A stretch of 64,000 bases of DNA from an uncultured Paenibacillaceae bacterium (GTDB lineage: Bacteria; Bacillota; Bacilli; Aneurinibacillales; Aneurinibacillaceae), in assembly GCA_937874515.1 (NCBI GenBank), contig CALNBV010000130.1, positions 6,710 through 70,709 of the forward strand. Reading direction: 5' to 3'. The notes under the pieces are model-generated. The model did no database searches. It was not told where the DNA came from and was given only the letters and a program-made list of their open reading frames with translations. Below are positions 47,454 through 58,449 of the stretch, in pieces. A program made the position numbers and the translations under genes. Position 1 is the first letter of the stretch; each line of letters opens with the position of its first letter.

Positions 47454-48824
47454 TTATTTCCCTAGGCAAAAACGGGAAAAAATTTGATCCAGTAAATCTT
47501 CACTTACTGTTTCCCCCGTAATTTCTCCAAGTAATTCCCAACACCGCCGTAAATCAAAAGCAATCATATCTACTGGAAGCCCATGATCACATGATTCACT
47601 AGCTTCTTCAATTGAACCTTTGGCTTCTTTTAATAATTGGATATGGCGTGCATTACTTACATAAGTTAGATCATCACTTTGTAATTGTCCTTCAAAAAAT
47701 AATTTTGCAATAGCTTCCTCAAGAACTTCAATCCCTTTTTCATTTTTAATAGACATGGTAACAAGGGGAAATTCTTCTGCTACGTTATTTAATTGGGTCA
47801 TATCCAGTTTTTGTGGAAGATCCATTTTATTGATTACGATAATCCCTTTTCTATTCCTTATGGTTTCTAGAAGTTCCATGTCTTCTTCTGTTAATGGTTC
47901 TGCATTGTTTAATAATAATAGGATAAGATCCGCTTGATCTAATACTTCTCTCGATTTCTTAACACCGATTTTTTCTACTACATCTTCCGTGTGTCGAATT
48001 CCAGCTGTATCAATTAACCTTAAGGGAATTCCACGAACATTGACATATTCCTCAATAATATCCCGTGTCGTTCCTGGGATATCTGTCACAATGGCTTTTG
48101 ATTCTTGAATCAATGTATTTAATAAAGAGGATTTTCCTACATTAGGACGCCCTACTATTGCTGTAGATAATCCTTCCCTCATAATCTTACCCTGGTGGGA
48201 ATTCCGCAAAAGAAGAGTGATTTCATCTTTTATCCAATCCCCTTTTTCGATTATTAATGAACGGGTAACCTCTTCAACATCATGTTCAGGATAATCGATA
48301 TTTACTTCGATATGAGCGATTAATTGGAGCAATTCATTTCGAATCTTCTCAATGCCTCCTGATAACTTCCCTTGAACTTGCCCCATAGCCACTTTCATTG
48401 CTCTGTCCGTTTTGGCCCGAATTAAATCAATCACTGCCTCTGCCTGTGATAAATCAATTCTTCCATTTAAAAATGCCCGTTTTGTAAATTCCCCTGGTTC
48501 TGCTAATCGTGCCCCTGCACACAGTACTTCCTCTAATACCCGTTGCACAGAAACCAATCCACCATGGCAATTAACTTCTACAACATCTTCTCTTGTAAAC
48601 GTTCGAGGGCTTTTCATAACAGTAACCATCACTTCATCGATTACCTCTCCCACGTTATTCACAATGTGACCATAATGAATCGTATGACTATCCACAGTGG
48701 ATAACTTAAGATTCCCTTTATAAATCTTATCCACAATGTGGATAGCTTGAGAGCCACTGATTCTTATAATAGCAATTCCACCTTCACCAGGTGGCGTCGC
48801 AATCGCTGCAATTGTATCGAACAT
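47454..48824 (-). CDS. mnmE: tRNA modification GTPase MnmE (TrmE)
   Basis: A 456-aa GTPase: N-terminal tetrahydrofolate-binding domain ([20 protein letters not shown]), helical domain, inserted G domain with [10 protein letters not shown] (about 226-235), DIPGTTRD and NKMD, and the C-terminal catalytic motif FCLGK. Works with MnmG. ATG 48824 gives the family length and follows GTGGTG; the same frame runs 120 codons further upstream through the repeat element, but that part is unlike any MnmE. Confidence 0.96.
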   Translation of the reverse strand: MFDTIAAIATPPGEGGIAIIRISGSQAIHIVDKIYKGNLKLSTVDSHTIHYGHIVNNVGEVIDEVMVTVMKSPRTFTREDVVEVNCHGGLVSVQRVLEEVLCAGARLAEPGEFTKRAFLNGRIDLSQAEAVIDLIRAKTDRAMKVAMGQVQGKLSGGIEKIRNELLQLIAHIEVNIDYPEHDVEEVTRSLIIEKGDWIKDEITLLLRNSHQGKIMREGLSTAIVGRPNVGKSSLLNTLIQESKAIVTDIPGTTRDIIEEYVNVRGIPLRLIDTAGIRHTEDVVEKIGVKKSREVLDQADLILLLLNNAEPLTEEDMELLETIRNRKGIIVINKMDLPQKLDMTQLNNVAEEFPLVTMSIKNEKGIEVLEEAIAKLFFEGQLQSDDLTYVSNARHIQLLKEAKGSIEEASESCDHGLPVDMIAFDLRRCWELLGEITGETVSEDLLDQIFSRFCLGK

Positions 48825-48911
48825 TATTTTCACCACACAAAATTGTCTATTATTAAATCTTTTCCTAAAAATATAGAATACCATACTAGACAAAAAATTC
48901 ATAAAGAAAAA

Positions 48912-49112
48912 GAGACGTATTTGTAAATCAAATCGTGCCAGTTCCTCGCCGACAATGAGGTTACTCTGACGCTTACCTCCCTTCGGGCGCGCCTTCAAAA
49001 CATCTGGGTAGCTCAGGAAGTGAGACTGTTGAAGGCTTTTTTTCGCCCTCCAGTCGGTTACGCTTTGTATCGGCTCGCAAAAAGGCAACTGATTTGATTC
49101 AAAATACGTCTC
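48912..49112. repeat. Structured repeat element, copy B
   Basis: A 201-bp element between jag and mnmE. GAGACGTATTT (48912-48922) pairs with AAATACGTCTC (49102-49112), and ATCAAATC (48927-48934) with GATTTGAT (49091-49098). The 43 bases 48985-49027 are identical to copy A. The outer stem has a different sequence from copy A but is still fully paired. It contains no usable reading frame. Confidence 0.75.
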
Positions 49113-49135
49113 AACATAGTTAAATCTATAAAAAT

Positions 49136-49206
49136 AAACGTATTTGTAAATCAAATCATACCTTTGCTTCATTAGCATCTCAATCAATAACCTTACGGCC
49201 TAATAT
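49136..49206. repeat. Partial third copy of the repeat family
   Basis: ACGTATTTGTAAATCAAATC (49139-49158) repeats the left end of copy B, and the following sequence with CCTTACGGCCTAAT matches the segment right of copy A at about 13565. The middle of the element is absent. Confidence 0.65.
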
Positions 49207-49239
49207 AAAAAAAACTGCCGTAAAAATTTACGACAGCCT
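49207..49239 (-). terminator. Intrinsic terminator of the rpmH-jag operon
   Basis: On the minus strand CTGTCGTAAA and TTTACGGCAG form a stem followed by eight T, 13 bases past the jag stop. Confidence 0.85.
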
Positions 49240-49251
49240 GTTCTTCACTAT

Positions 49252-49989
49252 TTATCTATTTTGATTACTAATGACAATCCGACGATAAGGCTCTGAACCT
49301 TCACTGAATGTAGAGATTCCTTTTCGTCCCTGCAGATACGTATGGATAATTTTCCTCTCTGCAGGATTCATGGGTTCTAGACGCACTGGTTTTCCTGATC
49401 TTCTCACCTGTGCAGCGATTCGATCTGCCAGTTGTTCCAAAGTTTCTTTTCGCTTGGAACGATAATTTTCAGCATCAAGAATGATACGAACTCTTTTTTC
49501 CGAATAACGATTTGCAACCGTATTCACTAAATACTGAAGAGAATCCAGGGTTTGCCCACGACGGCCAATAATCAACCCCAGTCCTTCACCATATATATTG
49601 AATAAGATATTCCCATCTCTTGATAGCCGTTCAACACCCGCATTTAAACCCATAGTTTCAAGTACGTTAAGGAGAAATTGTTTTGCTTCTTCCACCACTT
49701 CTTGCTCATTTAATACCCGGTGGTTTTTTTCCTCCTTTTCCGTAACTTCAACAACAGGATCCATTTCCGGCTCAGAAATTGATACCTCTTCTTTTGGTTC
49801 TTCTGGAATTAACTCTTCAATCATCGTTACTTCGATTTTAGCTTCTTTTACACCAATTAAACCAAAAAATCCTTTACTGGGTTCCTCAAGAACTCGATAG
49901 TTAACCTTATCTCTTGTCGTATTTAATTGGGTTAAAGCTGACTGAATTGCATCTTCAATGGTTTTACCTGTTGTTGTAATTTTATTCAT
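49252..49989 (-). CDS. jag: RNA-binding protein KhpB/Jag (SpoIIIJ-associated)
   Basis: A 245-aa protein with an N-terminal Jag_N domain (1-55), an acidic linker rich in Glu/Val/Pro (55-95), a KH domain (about 100-180; YGEGLGLIIGRRGQTLDSLQ) and an R3H domain (180-242; MNPAERKIIHTYLQ). It binds RNA with KhpA and is linked to cell-wall regulation and sporulation. ATG follows GGGAGG and overlaps yidC by 8 bases. Confidence 0.95.
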   Translation of the reverse strand: MNKITTTGKTIEDAIQSALTQLNTTRDKVNYRVLEEPSKGFFGLIGVKEAKIEVTMIEELIPEEPKEEVSISEPEMDPVVEVTEKEEKNHRVLNEQEVVEEAKQFLLNVLETMGLNAGVERLSRDGNILFNIYGEGLGLIIGRRGQTLDSLQYLVNTVANRYSEKRVRIILDAENYRSKRKETLEQLADRIAAQVRRSGKPVRLEPMNPAERKIIHTYLQGRKGISTFSEGSEPYRRIVISNQNR

Positions 49990-50752
49990 TTACCGTTCCT
50001 CCCTTAGGAGTAGTATCTCGATAAATAAAATAGGTTTGTGCAATACTGAACAAGTTACCAATGACCCAGTACAATGACAGGGCAGAAGGCAACGAAATAG
50101 CAAATACTAAAATCATAATCGGCATGGCATAAAGCATCATCTTCATTTGCGGATTTTCCATCATCGATGGCGTTTTACGCATAGTAATCCACTGTTGCAA
50201 ATAGGTTGTAATGGCTGCAACAATCGGAAGAATAAAGAATGGATCTGCTTTACCTAATTGAAGCCATAAGAAGTCATGAGAACGTATTTGTTCGGTCCGC
50301 ACAATAGCATGATAAAACGCAATCAAGATTGGCATTTGTACAAGAATCGGGAGACATCCACTTAATGGATTCACATTGTGGACCTGGTATAGCTTGATCA
50401 TCTCTTGTTGTGACTTTTGCGGATCGTTTTTATATTTGTCTCTAATTTTAGTTAATTCAGGTTGAAGTTCTTGCATTCTTTTTGAACTTTTCAACTGCTT
50501 GATCATTAAAGGCAAAATTAAAAAGCGAACAAGCAATGTTACAGCAACAATAGCCAAACCATAACTTCCATTAAATAAATCTGCTGATTCCATCAACAAC
50601 CACTTAAACGGATACACAAAAAACTTGTCCCAAATGCCGCCGGTTTCAGGGTTAATCGGTAGCGGGTTATTGGGATTGGCTGCAGTCAAACAACCAGAGG
50701 ATAAAACAGTAACAGAAAGCAGCATTACTAAAATACCAAAACGTTTGAGCAA
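49982..50752 (-). CDS. yidC: Membrane insertase YidC1 (SpoIIIJ)
   Basis: A 256-aa Oxa1/YidC lipoprotein: signal peptide with lipobox LSSGC (Cys21), five membrane segments and the insertase signatures SGCLPILVQMPILIAFY and LYWVIGNLFSIAQTYF. It inserts membrane proteins alone or with SecYEG; this copy next to jag is the SpoIIIJ type needed for forespore development. Start TTG 50752 follows AAGGAGG. Confidence 0.96.
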   Translation of the reverse strand: MLKRFGILVMLLSVTVLSSGCLTAANPNNPLPINPETGGIWDKFFVYPFKWLLMESADLFNGSYGLAIVAVTLLVRFLILPLMIKQLKSSKRMQELQPELTKIRDKYKNDPQKSQQEMIKLYQVHNVNPLSGCLPILVQMPILIAFYHAIVRTEQIRSHDFLWLQLGKADPFFILPIVAAITTYLQQWITMRKTPSMMENPQMKMMLYAMPIMILVFAISLPSALSLYWVIGNLFSIAQTYFIYRDTTPKGGTVNE

Positions 50753-50817
50753 GAAAATTTCCTCCTTGCAGCTATGTATTTTTTAACCCTTTAAATAAAA
50801 AGAGTTCAATGAACGTA

Positions 50818-51036
50818 TTAAGGTACATGGTCAATCCCGCCAGGATGAAAAGGATGACATTTAAAAATGCGTTTAATCGCCATCCACCCTCCCCGAAATG
50901 GTCCATATCTCTCTACAGCTGTTAATGCATATTGAGAACAAGTAGGATAAAAACGACAGCTTGGCGGTTTCAATGGTGAAATCACCATCCGATAGACCTT
51001 AATTAGAAAAATGAAGATCATTTTTATCCACTTCAT
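50818..51036 (-). CDS. yidD: Membrane protein insertion efficiency factor YidD
   Basis: A 72-aa amphipathic protein, with [20 protein letters not shown], the conserved Cys-rich YidD core, and GGIDHVP at the end. It associates with the inner membrane and supports YidC. ATG follows GGGAGTA. It lies between rnpA and yidC, the standard place. Confidence 0.96.
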   Translation of the reverse strand: MKWIKMIFIFLIKVYRMVISPLKPPSCRFYPTCSQYALTAVERYGPFRGGWMAIKRIFKCHPFHPGGIDHVP

Positions 51037-51088
51037 AACTAATACTCCCTTACCAGGCAGGAATCCTACTATGTATTAAAGAAAATTC

Positions 51089-51126
51089 GGCTGACGCCAG
51101 ACGACAATTAATAACTGGCGACAGCC
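51089..51126 (-). terminator. Stem-loop between rnpA and yidD
   Basis: GGCTGACGCCAG and CTGGCGACAGCC form a 12-bp stem with one mismatch, immediately after the rnpA stop. On the minus strand only a short T tract follows, so it may be a partial terminator or processing site. Confidence 0.7.
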
Positions 51127-51483
51127 TCAATGTCCCTGCTTCTCTAATCGGAAAAGATTTGCCTTTTTCATACAATGATAAAGACTGCTCTTAAACTGAT
51201 CGAATTCGAGGTCTACAGCTGGAAGACGGCAAATCACAATTAAGTCTTGATTTGTTTTCATCTCTTCTGACCGTAAACGGATCATTTCCTTTATCCATCT
51301 ACGCAAGTGATTTCGTTTCACGGCATTCCCCATCTTTTTACTTACGGAAATCCCTACGCGAAAATCATCCTGCTTCTCTTTTTCCAGTGAATAAATCACA
51401 AATTGCCGATTTGCAACGGATTTCCCCTGTTTGAAAATAATCTGGAATTCTTCATTTTTTCGCAAACGATTCTTGCGGTACAA
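51127..51483 (-). CDS. rnpA: Ribonuclease P protein component
   Basis: A 118-aa basic protein; RVGISVSKKMGNAVKRNHLR is the RNase P protein signature (RNR motif). It assists the catalytic RNA in maturing tRNA 5' ends. Start TTG 51483 follows AAGGAGTG. It follows rpmH, but a terminator-like hairpin lies between them. Confidence 0.96.
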   Translation of the reverse strand: MYRKNRLRKNEEFQIIFKQGKSVANRQFVIYSLEKEKQDDFRVGISVSKKMGNAVKRNHLRRWIKEMIRLRSEEMKTNQDLIVICRLPAVDLEFDQFKSSLYHCMKKANLFRLEKQGH

Positions 51484-51531
51484 AAGGGTACACTCCTTAC
51501 CTCCAAGGATCGAAAATCTGCCTAATTGCAG

Positions 51532-51558
51532 AAAAGGCCACTAAAGAGAGTGGCCTTA
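51532..51558 (-). terminator. Terminator-like hairpin at the end of rpmH
   Basis: AAGGCCACT pairs with AGTGGCCTT over a 6-base loop and on the minus strand is followed by TTTT. The stem overlaps the rpmH stop codon, so it may reduce rnpA expression relative to rpmH. Confidence 0.75.
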
Positions 51559-51690
51559 TGCTGATAATACTTTTCTTCCTTTTCTACGACGGCTAGCAAG
51601 CACTTTGCGACCGTTCTTAGTGCTCATGCGAGCGCGGAAACCGTGAACTTTTGAGCGTTTACGGTTATTTGGGTTAAATGTTGGTTTCAT
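51556..51690 (-). CDS. rpmH: 50S ribosomal protein bL34
   Basis: A 44-aa highly basic protein, [20 protein letters not shown] at the start and ending [10 protein letters not shown], unmistakable bL34. ATG 51690 is preceded by AAGGAGGTG. It is the first gene left of oriC, as in nearly all bacteria. Confidence 0.98.
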   Translation of the reverse strand: MKPTFNPNNRKRSKVHGFRARMSTKNGRKVLASRRRKGRKVLSA

Positions 51691-52216
51691 ATCTACACCT
51701 CCTTGTGAAGGTTCCATCCACACTATAGACAGTCTATAACATTATAAATATGGTCCATAGAAAAGTCAAGGGAGCCCCACACTGGCAACTACTAACAAGT
51801 AACAACAAATACGAACACTTATTCACATCTTTTTATTTCCCAAACGATTGTGGATAGTTTATTTCCCTTTCTTTTTTTGTCGACAACTATTTTTTAAGTT
51901 ATACACAAAATCTGGTGTTGTGCGTAATAACTTTTCACAAGGTGTAGACTTTGTGGATAAGTCCTAAAAAATCATTGATACCATGGATTTTATTTGGTAT
52001 CATATTTTTGGTTCAATCCGTGGACAACTCAAAAAACGTTTTTACTTATCAACAGGCTGTGGATATTTTTGTGGACATTTATACAATGTTGTGGAAAAGG
52101 TATCCACAACATTGTGGTTTTTTCAACATATTTCTCACAAAAATCGGCGGAAATTCCGACATGATCATATAAAAGTTATCCACACTTTTGCCGGAGCTAA
52201 AGGGGGGATACACCTG
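51691..52216. other. oriC: Replication origin oriC, part upstream of dnaA
   Basis: A 526-bp gap with DnaA boxes on both strands: 51849-51857, 51899-51907 (TTATACACA), 51952-51960 (TGTGGATAA, exact), 52046-52054, 52058-52066 and 52176-52184 (TTATCCACA, exact). ACAATGTTGTGGA (52083-52095) and TCCACAACATTGT (52103-52115) form a perfect 13-bp inverted repeat containing further boxes. The region also carries the dnaA and rpmH promoters. No gene is seen in it. Confidence 0.92.
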
Positions 52217-53575
52217 ATGACAAAGACAAAAGATTTATGGGACAAAGCGCTCTCACATATTCAAACCCGTTTAAGCAAGCCTAGTTTTGAAACCTGGCTC
52301 AAATCTACTACTGCAACTTCTTTTGATGATAATACCCTTATGATTATTGCTCCTAATGAATTTACAAGAGACTGGTTAGAGTCGCGGTACTCAGATCTAA
52401 TTTTGGAAACGCTTTTCGAAATTACCGGTAGGCACTTATCCATTAAATTTATCCTGCCTATTTCGGAAACCAAAGCAGACATAGAACTTGTCCCCACTCG
52501 CTCAGTACACAATGACAAGCCAAACGGTCCCAATAACGATTTTCCGCAAACCATATTAAATCCGAAGTATACCTTCGATACCTTTGTAATCGGTAATGGA
52601 AATCGCTTCGCCCATGCTGCATCTCTTGCTGTAGCAGAGGCCCCAGCTAAAGCATATAATCCTCTATTTATATATGGAGGTGTAGGGCTTGGAAAAACCC
52701 ACTTAATGCATGGAATCGGCCATTATGTGTTAGAACATAATCCAAACGCGAAAGTGGTTTATCTATCATCTGAAAAATTCACCAATGAATTTATTAATTC
52801 AATTCGCGATAATCAAACTGAAGTTTTCCGTAATAAATATCGAAGTGTAGATGTTTTGCTTATTGACGATATTCAATTCCTGGCGGGAAAAGAATCTACC
52901 CAGGAAGAATTTTTCCATACCTTTAATGCACTCCATGAAGCTAGCAAACAAATTATTATTTCTAGTGACCGGACGCCAAAAGAAATTCCAACATTAGAAG
53001 ACCGCCTTCGTTCCCGCTTTGAATGGGGACTGATTACGGATATACAACCCCCAGATTTAGAAACAAGGATTGCTATTCTTCGCAAAAAGGCAAAGGCTGA
53101 GAATTTAGACATTCCTAATGATGTGATGGTGTATATCGCTGATCAAATTAATACCAATATCCGTGAACTTGAAGGGGCCTTGATTCGCGTCGTTGCCTAT
53201 TCTTCATTAATTAATCGAGACGCAGATTTAGATCTGGCAACTGAAGCTTTAAAGGATATCATTCCATCAAATAAACCCAGAGTGATCAACATTGCGAGAA
53301 TCCAACAGGTCGTTGGCGCACATTTTGGCCTAAAAATGGAGGAATTTAAAGCAAAGAAACGGACAAAATCAGTAGCCTTTCCTCGACAAATTGCTATGTA
53401 TTTATCAAGGGAATTAACAGACTTTTCCCTGCCTAAAATTGGAGAAGAGTTTGGAGGAAGAGATCACACGACGGTTATCCATGCCCATGAAAAAATTACA
53501 AAGGCACTGCAAACTGACCGCCAAATACAAACAACCATACAAGATTTAATAGAAACGATTAAAAACGGGAAGTAA
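52217..53575 (+). CDS. dnaA: Chromosomal replication initiator DnaA
   Basis: A 452-aa AAA+ initiator: N-terminal domain I (1-85; [21 protein letters not shown]), linker, AAA+ domain (about 115-320; [15 protein letters not shown]) and C-terminal box-binding domain IV with [18 protein letters not shown] 52217 follows AAAGGGGGG and gives the family length; the frame continues 78 codons upstream through oriC without a start of the right kind. Confidence 0.98.
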   Translation: MTKTKDLWDKALSHIQTRLSKPSFETWLKSTTATSFDDNTLMIIAPNEFTRDWLESRYSDLILETLFEITGRHLSIKFILPISETKADIELVPTRSVHNDKPNGPNNDFPQTILNPKYTFDTFVIGNGNRFAHAASLAVAEAPAKAYNPLFIYGGVGLGKTHLMHGIGHYVLEHNPNAKVVYLSSEKFTNEFINSIRDNQTEVFRNKYRSVDVLLIDDIQFLAGKESTQEEFFHTFNALHEASKQIIISSDRTPKEIPTLEDRLRSRFEWGLITDIQPPDLETRIAILRKKAKAENLDIPNDVMVYIADQINTNIRELEGALIRVVAYSSLINRDADLDLATEALKDIIPSNKPRVINIARIQQVVGAHFGLKMEEFKAKKRTKSVAFPRQIAMYLSRELTDFSLPKIGEEFGGRDHTTVIHAHEKITKALQTDRQIQTTIQDLIETIKNGK

Positions 53576-53763
53576 GCGAGAATGTGAATAAATCGCAGCC
53601 TGTACACAACCTTATCCACATGTGTATAGGCTTTATTTCTTTTATCCATTGCACTTATTCACATTTCCACAGGCCCTATTACTACTTCTTTTTAAAAAAA
53701 AGAGTAAAATATATATATATTCATGGAATGTGGAACTTATTCCTAAGGGGGATCTATAAACCA
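53576..53763. other. oriC, unwinding part between dnaA and dnaN
   Basis: DnaA boxes TTATCCACA (53612-53620) and TTATTCACA (53656-53664), then ATTTCCACAGGCCCTATTAC, a box next to GGCCC, followed by TACTACTTC: the DnaA-trio element used in Bacillus to start strand opening (53677-53688). An AT-only stretch (about 53688-53725) follows. The dnaN promoter also lies here. Confidence 0.85.
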
Positions 53764-54906
53764 ATGGAATTTATAATTCAAAGAGATTCATTAATTAATA
53801 CAATTGCTACTGTCAGTAAAGCAGTCTCTTCTCGTACAACTATTCCAGTTTTAACAGGAATAAAACTGGTAGCCAGCACAGAGGGAATTATCCTTACTGG
53901 AAGTGATTCAGATATTTCCATTGAAGAATTCATTCCTGTAGAAAAAGAAGGAGAAGTAATTATTGACCTTATTGAACCAGGAAGTATTGTATTGCCTTCT
54001 CGATATTTTGGAGAAATCATTCGGAAATTGCCTGGAGATCAAGTTAAAATTAAAACCAATGATCATTTAACCATTACTATTACTGCTGGCAAATCAGAGT
54101 TTAATTTGAATGGAATGGATGCAGCTGACTACCCTCGCCTACCACAAATTGAAGAAAATCGGGTTTTAAGTCTGCCTTCAGATTTGTTAAAAACAATGAT
54201 TAGACAAACTGCATTTGCAGTAGCAACAACAGAAACCCGTCCTATCCTTACAGGGATTATGTGGAAATTAATGGATAGTGAGTTAACCTTTGTCGCAACA
54301 GATAGCCATCGTTTAACCATGCGCGAGGCTGTTGTAGAATCACCAGATCACTTAACCTTTGAAAATGTAGTCATTCCAGGAAAAAGCTTAGTAGAATTGA
54401 GTAAAATTTTACTTGATGATAGCCGTTTAGTTGATATTGTAATTACGGATAATCAAATCCTTGTCAAAATAGATCATATTCTATTTTATTCTCGGGTTTT
54501 AGATGGAACATTCCCTGACACAAGCCGTATTATTCCCAAAAACGGAAAAACATTAATGAATTTAAATACAAAAGAGTTTTTAGGAGCCATAGAACGGGCA
54601 AGCTTATTAGCAAGAGAAGGAAAAAATAATGTAGTTAATCTTGTCACGAGAGATGATAACTCTGTGGAAGTTTACTCCGTGACTCCTGAAGTTGGAAAAG
54701 TAATTGAGGAAGTTAATCCTGTATCATTAGAAGGAGAGCCATTGCGGATTGCTTTTAATGCAAAATACATGATTGATGCTTTACGGGCAGTAGATAGTGA
54801 AATCATTGAAATTTCCTTTACAGGAGCAATGAGTCCATTTATTATTCGTCCATCTGATTATAATAAGATTCTTCACTTAATCCTTCCAGTACGTACCAAT
54901 CAATGA
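53764..54906 (+). CDS. dnaN: DNA polymerase III sliding clamp
   Basis: A 380-aa beta clamp with three repeated domains; MEFIIQRDSLINTIATVSKA at the start and LPVRTNQ at the end. It tethers the polymerase to DNA. ATG 53764 follows AAGGGGG and gives the usual length; the frame opens earlier within the dnaA-dnaN gap but has no site. Confidence 0.97.
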   Translation: MEFIIQRDSLINTIATVSKAVSSRTTIPVLTGIKLVASTEGIILTGSDSDISIEEFIPVEKEGEVIIDLIEPGSIVLPSRYFGEIIRKLPGDQVKIKTNDHLTITITAGKSEFNLNGMDAADYPRLPQIEENRVLSLPSDLLKTMIRQTAFAVATTETRPILTGIMWKLMDSELTFVATDSHRLTMREAVVESPDHLTFENVVIPGKSLVELSKILLDDSRLVDIVITDNQILVKIDHILFYSRVLDGTFPDTSRIIPKNGKTLMNLNTKEFLGAIERASLLAREGKNNVVNLVTRDDNSVEVYSVTPEVGKVIEEVNPVSLEGEPLRIAFNAKYMIDALRAVDSEIIEISFTGAMSPFIIRPSDYNKILHLILPVRTNQ

Positions 54907-54917
54907 GAGGTATCTAT

Positions 54918-55139
54918 ATGAAAACTGATAAAATAGAGATAACATCTGATTATATTCCTCTGGGCCAGTTTCTTAAATTGGCAGGTATTGCTGACACAGG
55001 AGGCCAGGCGAAAATTATTCTTTTGGAAGCGGAGATTACAGTCAATGGGGAAAAGGAAAATAGAAGGGGTCGAAAACTATATCCCGGGGATCACGTTGTG
55101 ATTAAGGGCACAGGAGCATTTGAAATTGTTGCTGACTAA
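54918..55139 (+). CDS. yaaA: S4-domain RNA-binding protein YaaA (RlbA)
   Basis: A 73-aa S4 protein; IPLGQFLKLAGIADTGGQAK is its core. It is the small protein always found between dnaN and recF in Bacilli and is thought to bind RNA in ribosome assembly. ATG 54918 follows GAGAGG; the earlier in-frame ATG at 54903 overlaps the dnaN stop. Confidence 0.93.
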   Translation: MKTDKIEITSDYIPLGQFLKLAGIADTGGQAKIILLEAEITVNGEKENRRGRKLYPGDHVVIKGTGAFEIVAD

Positions 55140-56226
55140 TCTGCAAATACAGCAGTATCGAAATCTTGATTCTATGGAACTTTCCCTGGATGGAGAAATT
55201 ATTTTATTTGTTGGGCAAAATGCACAGGGAAAAACCAACATTCTTGAGTCCATCTATGTCCTTGCTATGGCTAAGTCCCATCGAACCAGTAAGGATCGAG
55301 AGCTGATTGCCTGGAATGAAGATTTCGCCCGGCTTGGTGCTTATGTTCAAAAAAAGAATGGCCCTTTATCCCTTGAAATCCAATTGACAAACAAAGGAAA
55401 AAGGGCAAAAGTAAATGGTCTGGAGCAAAGGAAGTTAAGCAATTATATTGGTGCTTTAAATGTGGTTATGTTTGCACCAGAGGATTTGGACATTGTAAAG
55501 GGGAATCCTTCTATAAGAAGAAGATTTATAGATATGGAGATTGGCCAGGTTTCCCCTATATATCTGCATCTTTTATCCCAGTATCAAAAATTAATTCATC
55601 AACGAAATCAAGCATTAAAGGAATCTTTTATTGACTTAATTGAAGTTTATAACATGCAAATGGCGGAGTTATCCGCTAAAATTCTACATAAGAGAATGCA
55701 ATTTATTGATAAACTGCAAGTGTGGGCCAATGAAATTCATAGCCAAATCACCAGTGGCAAGGAAAATTTAACTCTACGCTATCAATCCACTTTTTCTTAT
55801 GATCAAGAAATGTCTGAACAAGATGCGATTGATCAAATATTTGTTTATTTGCAATCTATTCGAGAGAAAGAAGTCATGAGGGGAATGAGCCTTGCTGGTC
55901 CTCATCGTGACGATATCTATTTTTCAATTAACAATAAAAGTGTGCAACAATATGGTTCCCAGGGACAACAAAGAACTACCGCTCTTTCTTTGAAACTGGC
56001 TGAAATAGAATTAATCTATCAAGAAGTTGGTGAGTACCCTTTGCTATTGCTAGATGATGTCTTATCAGAATTAGATGCAAACAGACAAAGTCATTTATTG
56101 ACGGGAATCAAAAATAGGGTACAAACTTTTGTTACTTCTACCGGGGTAGAAGGCCTTAATCACGATACATTGAAACATGCGTCTCTTTTCAGAGTTGACC
56201 AAGGAAAAGTTACGCAAGAAATGTGA
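55126..56226 (+). CDS. recF: Recombination mediator RecF
   Basis: A 366-aa SMC-like ATPase: Walker A FVGQNAQGKTNILE (about 29-42), signature YGSQGQQRTTALSLKLAE and Walker B PLLLLDDVLSELD. It helps load RecA at gaps. TTG 55126 follows AGGAG at 9 bases; another TTG 6 bases earlier is too close to that site. The start lies inside yaaA (14-base overlap). Confidence 0.96.
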   Translation: MLLTNLQIQQYRNLDSMELSLDGEIILFVGQNAQGKTNILESIYVLAMAKSHRTSKDRELIAWNEDFARLGAYVQKKNGPLSLEIQLTNKGKRAKVNGLEQRKLSNYIGALNVVMFAPEDLDIVKGNPSIRRRFIDMEIGQVSPIYLHLLSQYQKLIHQRNQALKESFIDLIEVYNMQMAELSAKILHKRMQFIDKLQVWANEIHSQITSGKENLTLRYQSTFSYDQEMSEQDAIDQIFVYLQSIREKEVMRGMSLAGPHRDDIYFSINNKSVQQYGSQGQQRTTALSLKLAEIELIYQEVGEYPLLLLDDVLSELDANRQSHLLTGIKNRVQTFVTSTGVEGLNHDTLKHASLFRVDQGKVTQEM

Positions 56227-56235
56227 GGGAAAGGT

Positions 56236-56499
56236 ATGTTTATTCATATCGGTGCTGATTATGTGGTCCGTTCCCGGGATGTTGTAATAATCCTGGATTC
56301 AGAACTGGATAAACTTTCAGAAGTGAATCAGGGATTTTTAAAAAAGGCAAAAAAAGAAGGTCGCATGGTGGAAATGGAAAAGGAAGAATGTAAATCCTAT
56401 ATTATTACTCGCACTCAAGTGTATTGTTCTCCCATTTCATCCTTGACCTTAAAACGTCGAGCTAGTTTCGTCAGTCGATTGGAAAGAAGGTGCAAATAG
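56236..56499 (+). CDS. remB: Extracellular matrix regulator RemB (YaaB, DUF370)
   Basis: An 87-aa protein, MFIHIGADYVVRSRDVVIIL at the start, the DUF370/RemB family. In B. subtilis it influences biofilm matrix genes. ATG follows GAGGGAAAGG. It runs directly into gyrB (stop TAG adjoins the ATG of gyrB). Confidence 0.92.
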   Translation: MFIHIGADYVVRSRDVVIILDSELDKLSEVNQGFLKKAKKEGRMVEMEKEECKSYIITRTQVYCSPISSLTLKRRASFVSRLERRCK

Positions 56500-58413
<1,914 letters not shown>

Positions 58414-58449
58414 TGAGATTAGAGACGGAAGATCACGGAGGTACCTTAA

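Noticed and set aside
48825..49187. N-terminal extension of MnmE of about 120 codons
   Set aside because: It runs through the non-coding repeat and resembles no MnmE; ATG 48824 gives the normal length.
51983..52216. N-terminal extension of DnaA of 78 codons
   Set aside because: It is oriC sequence full of DnaA boxes; ATG 52217 has the ribosome binding site and the family start.
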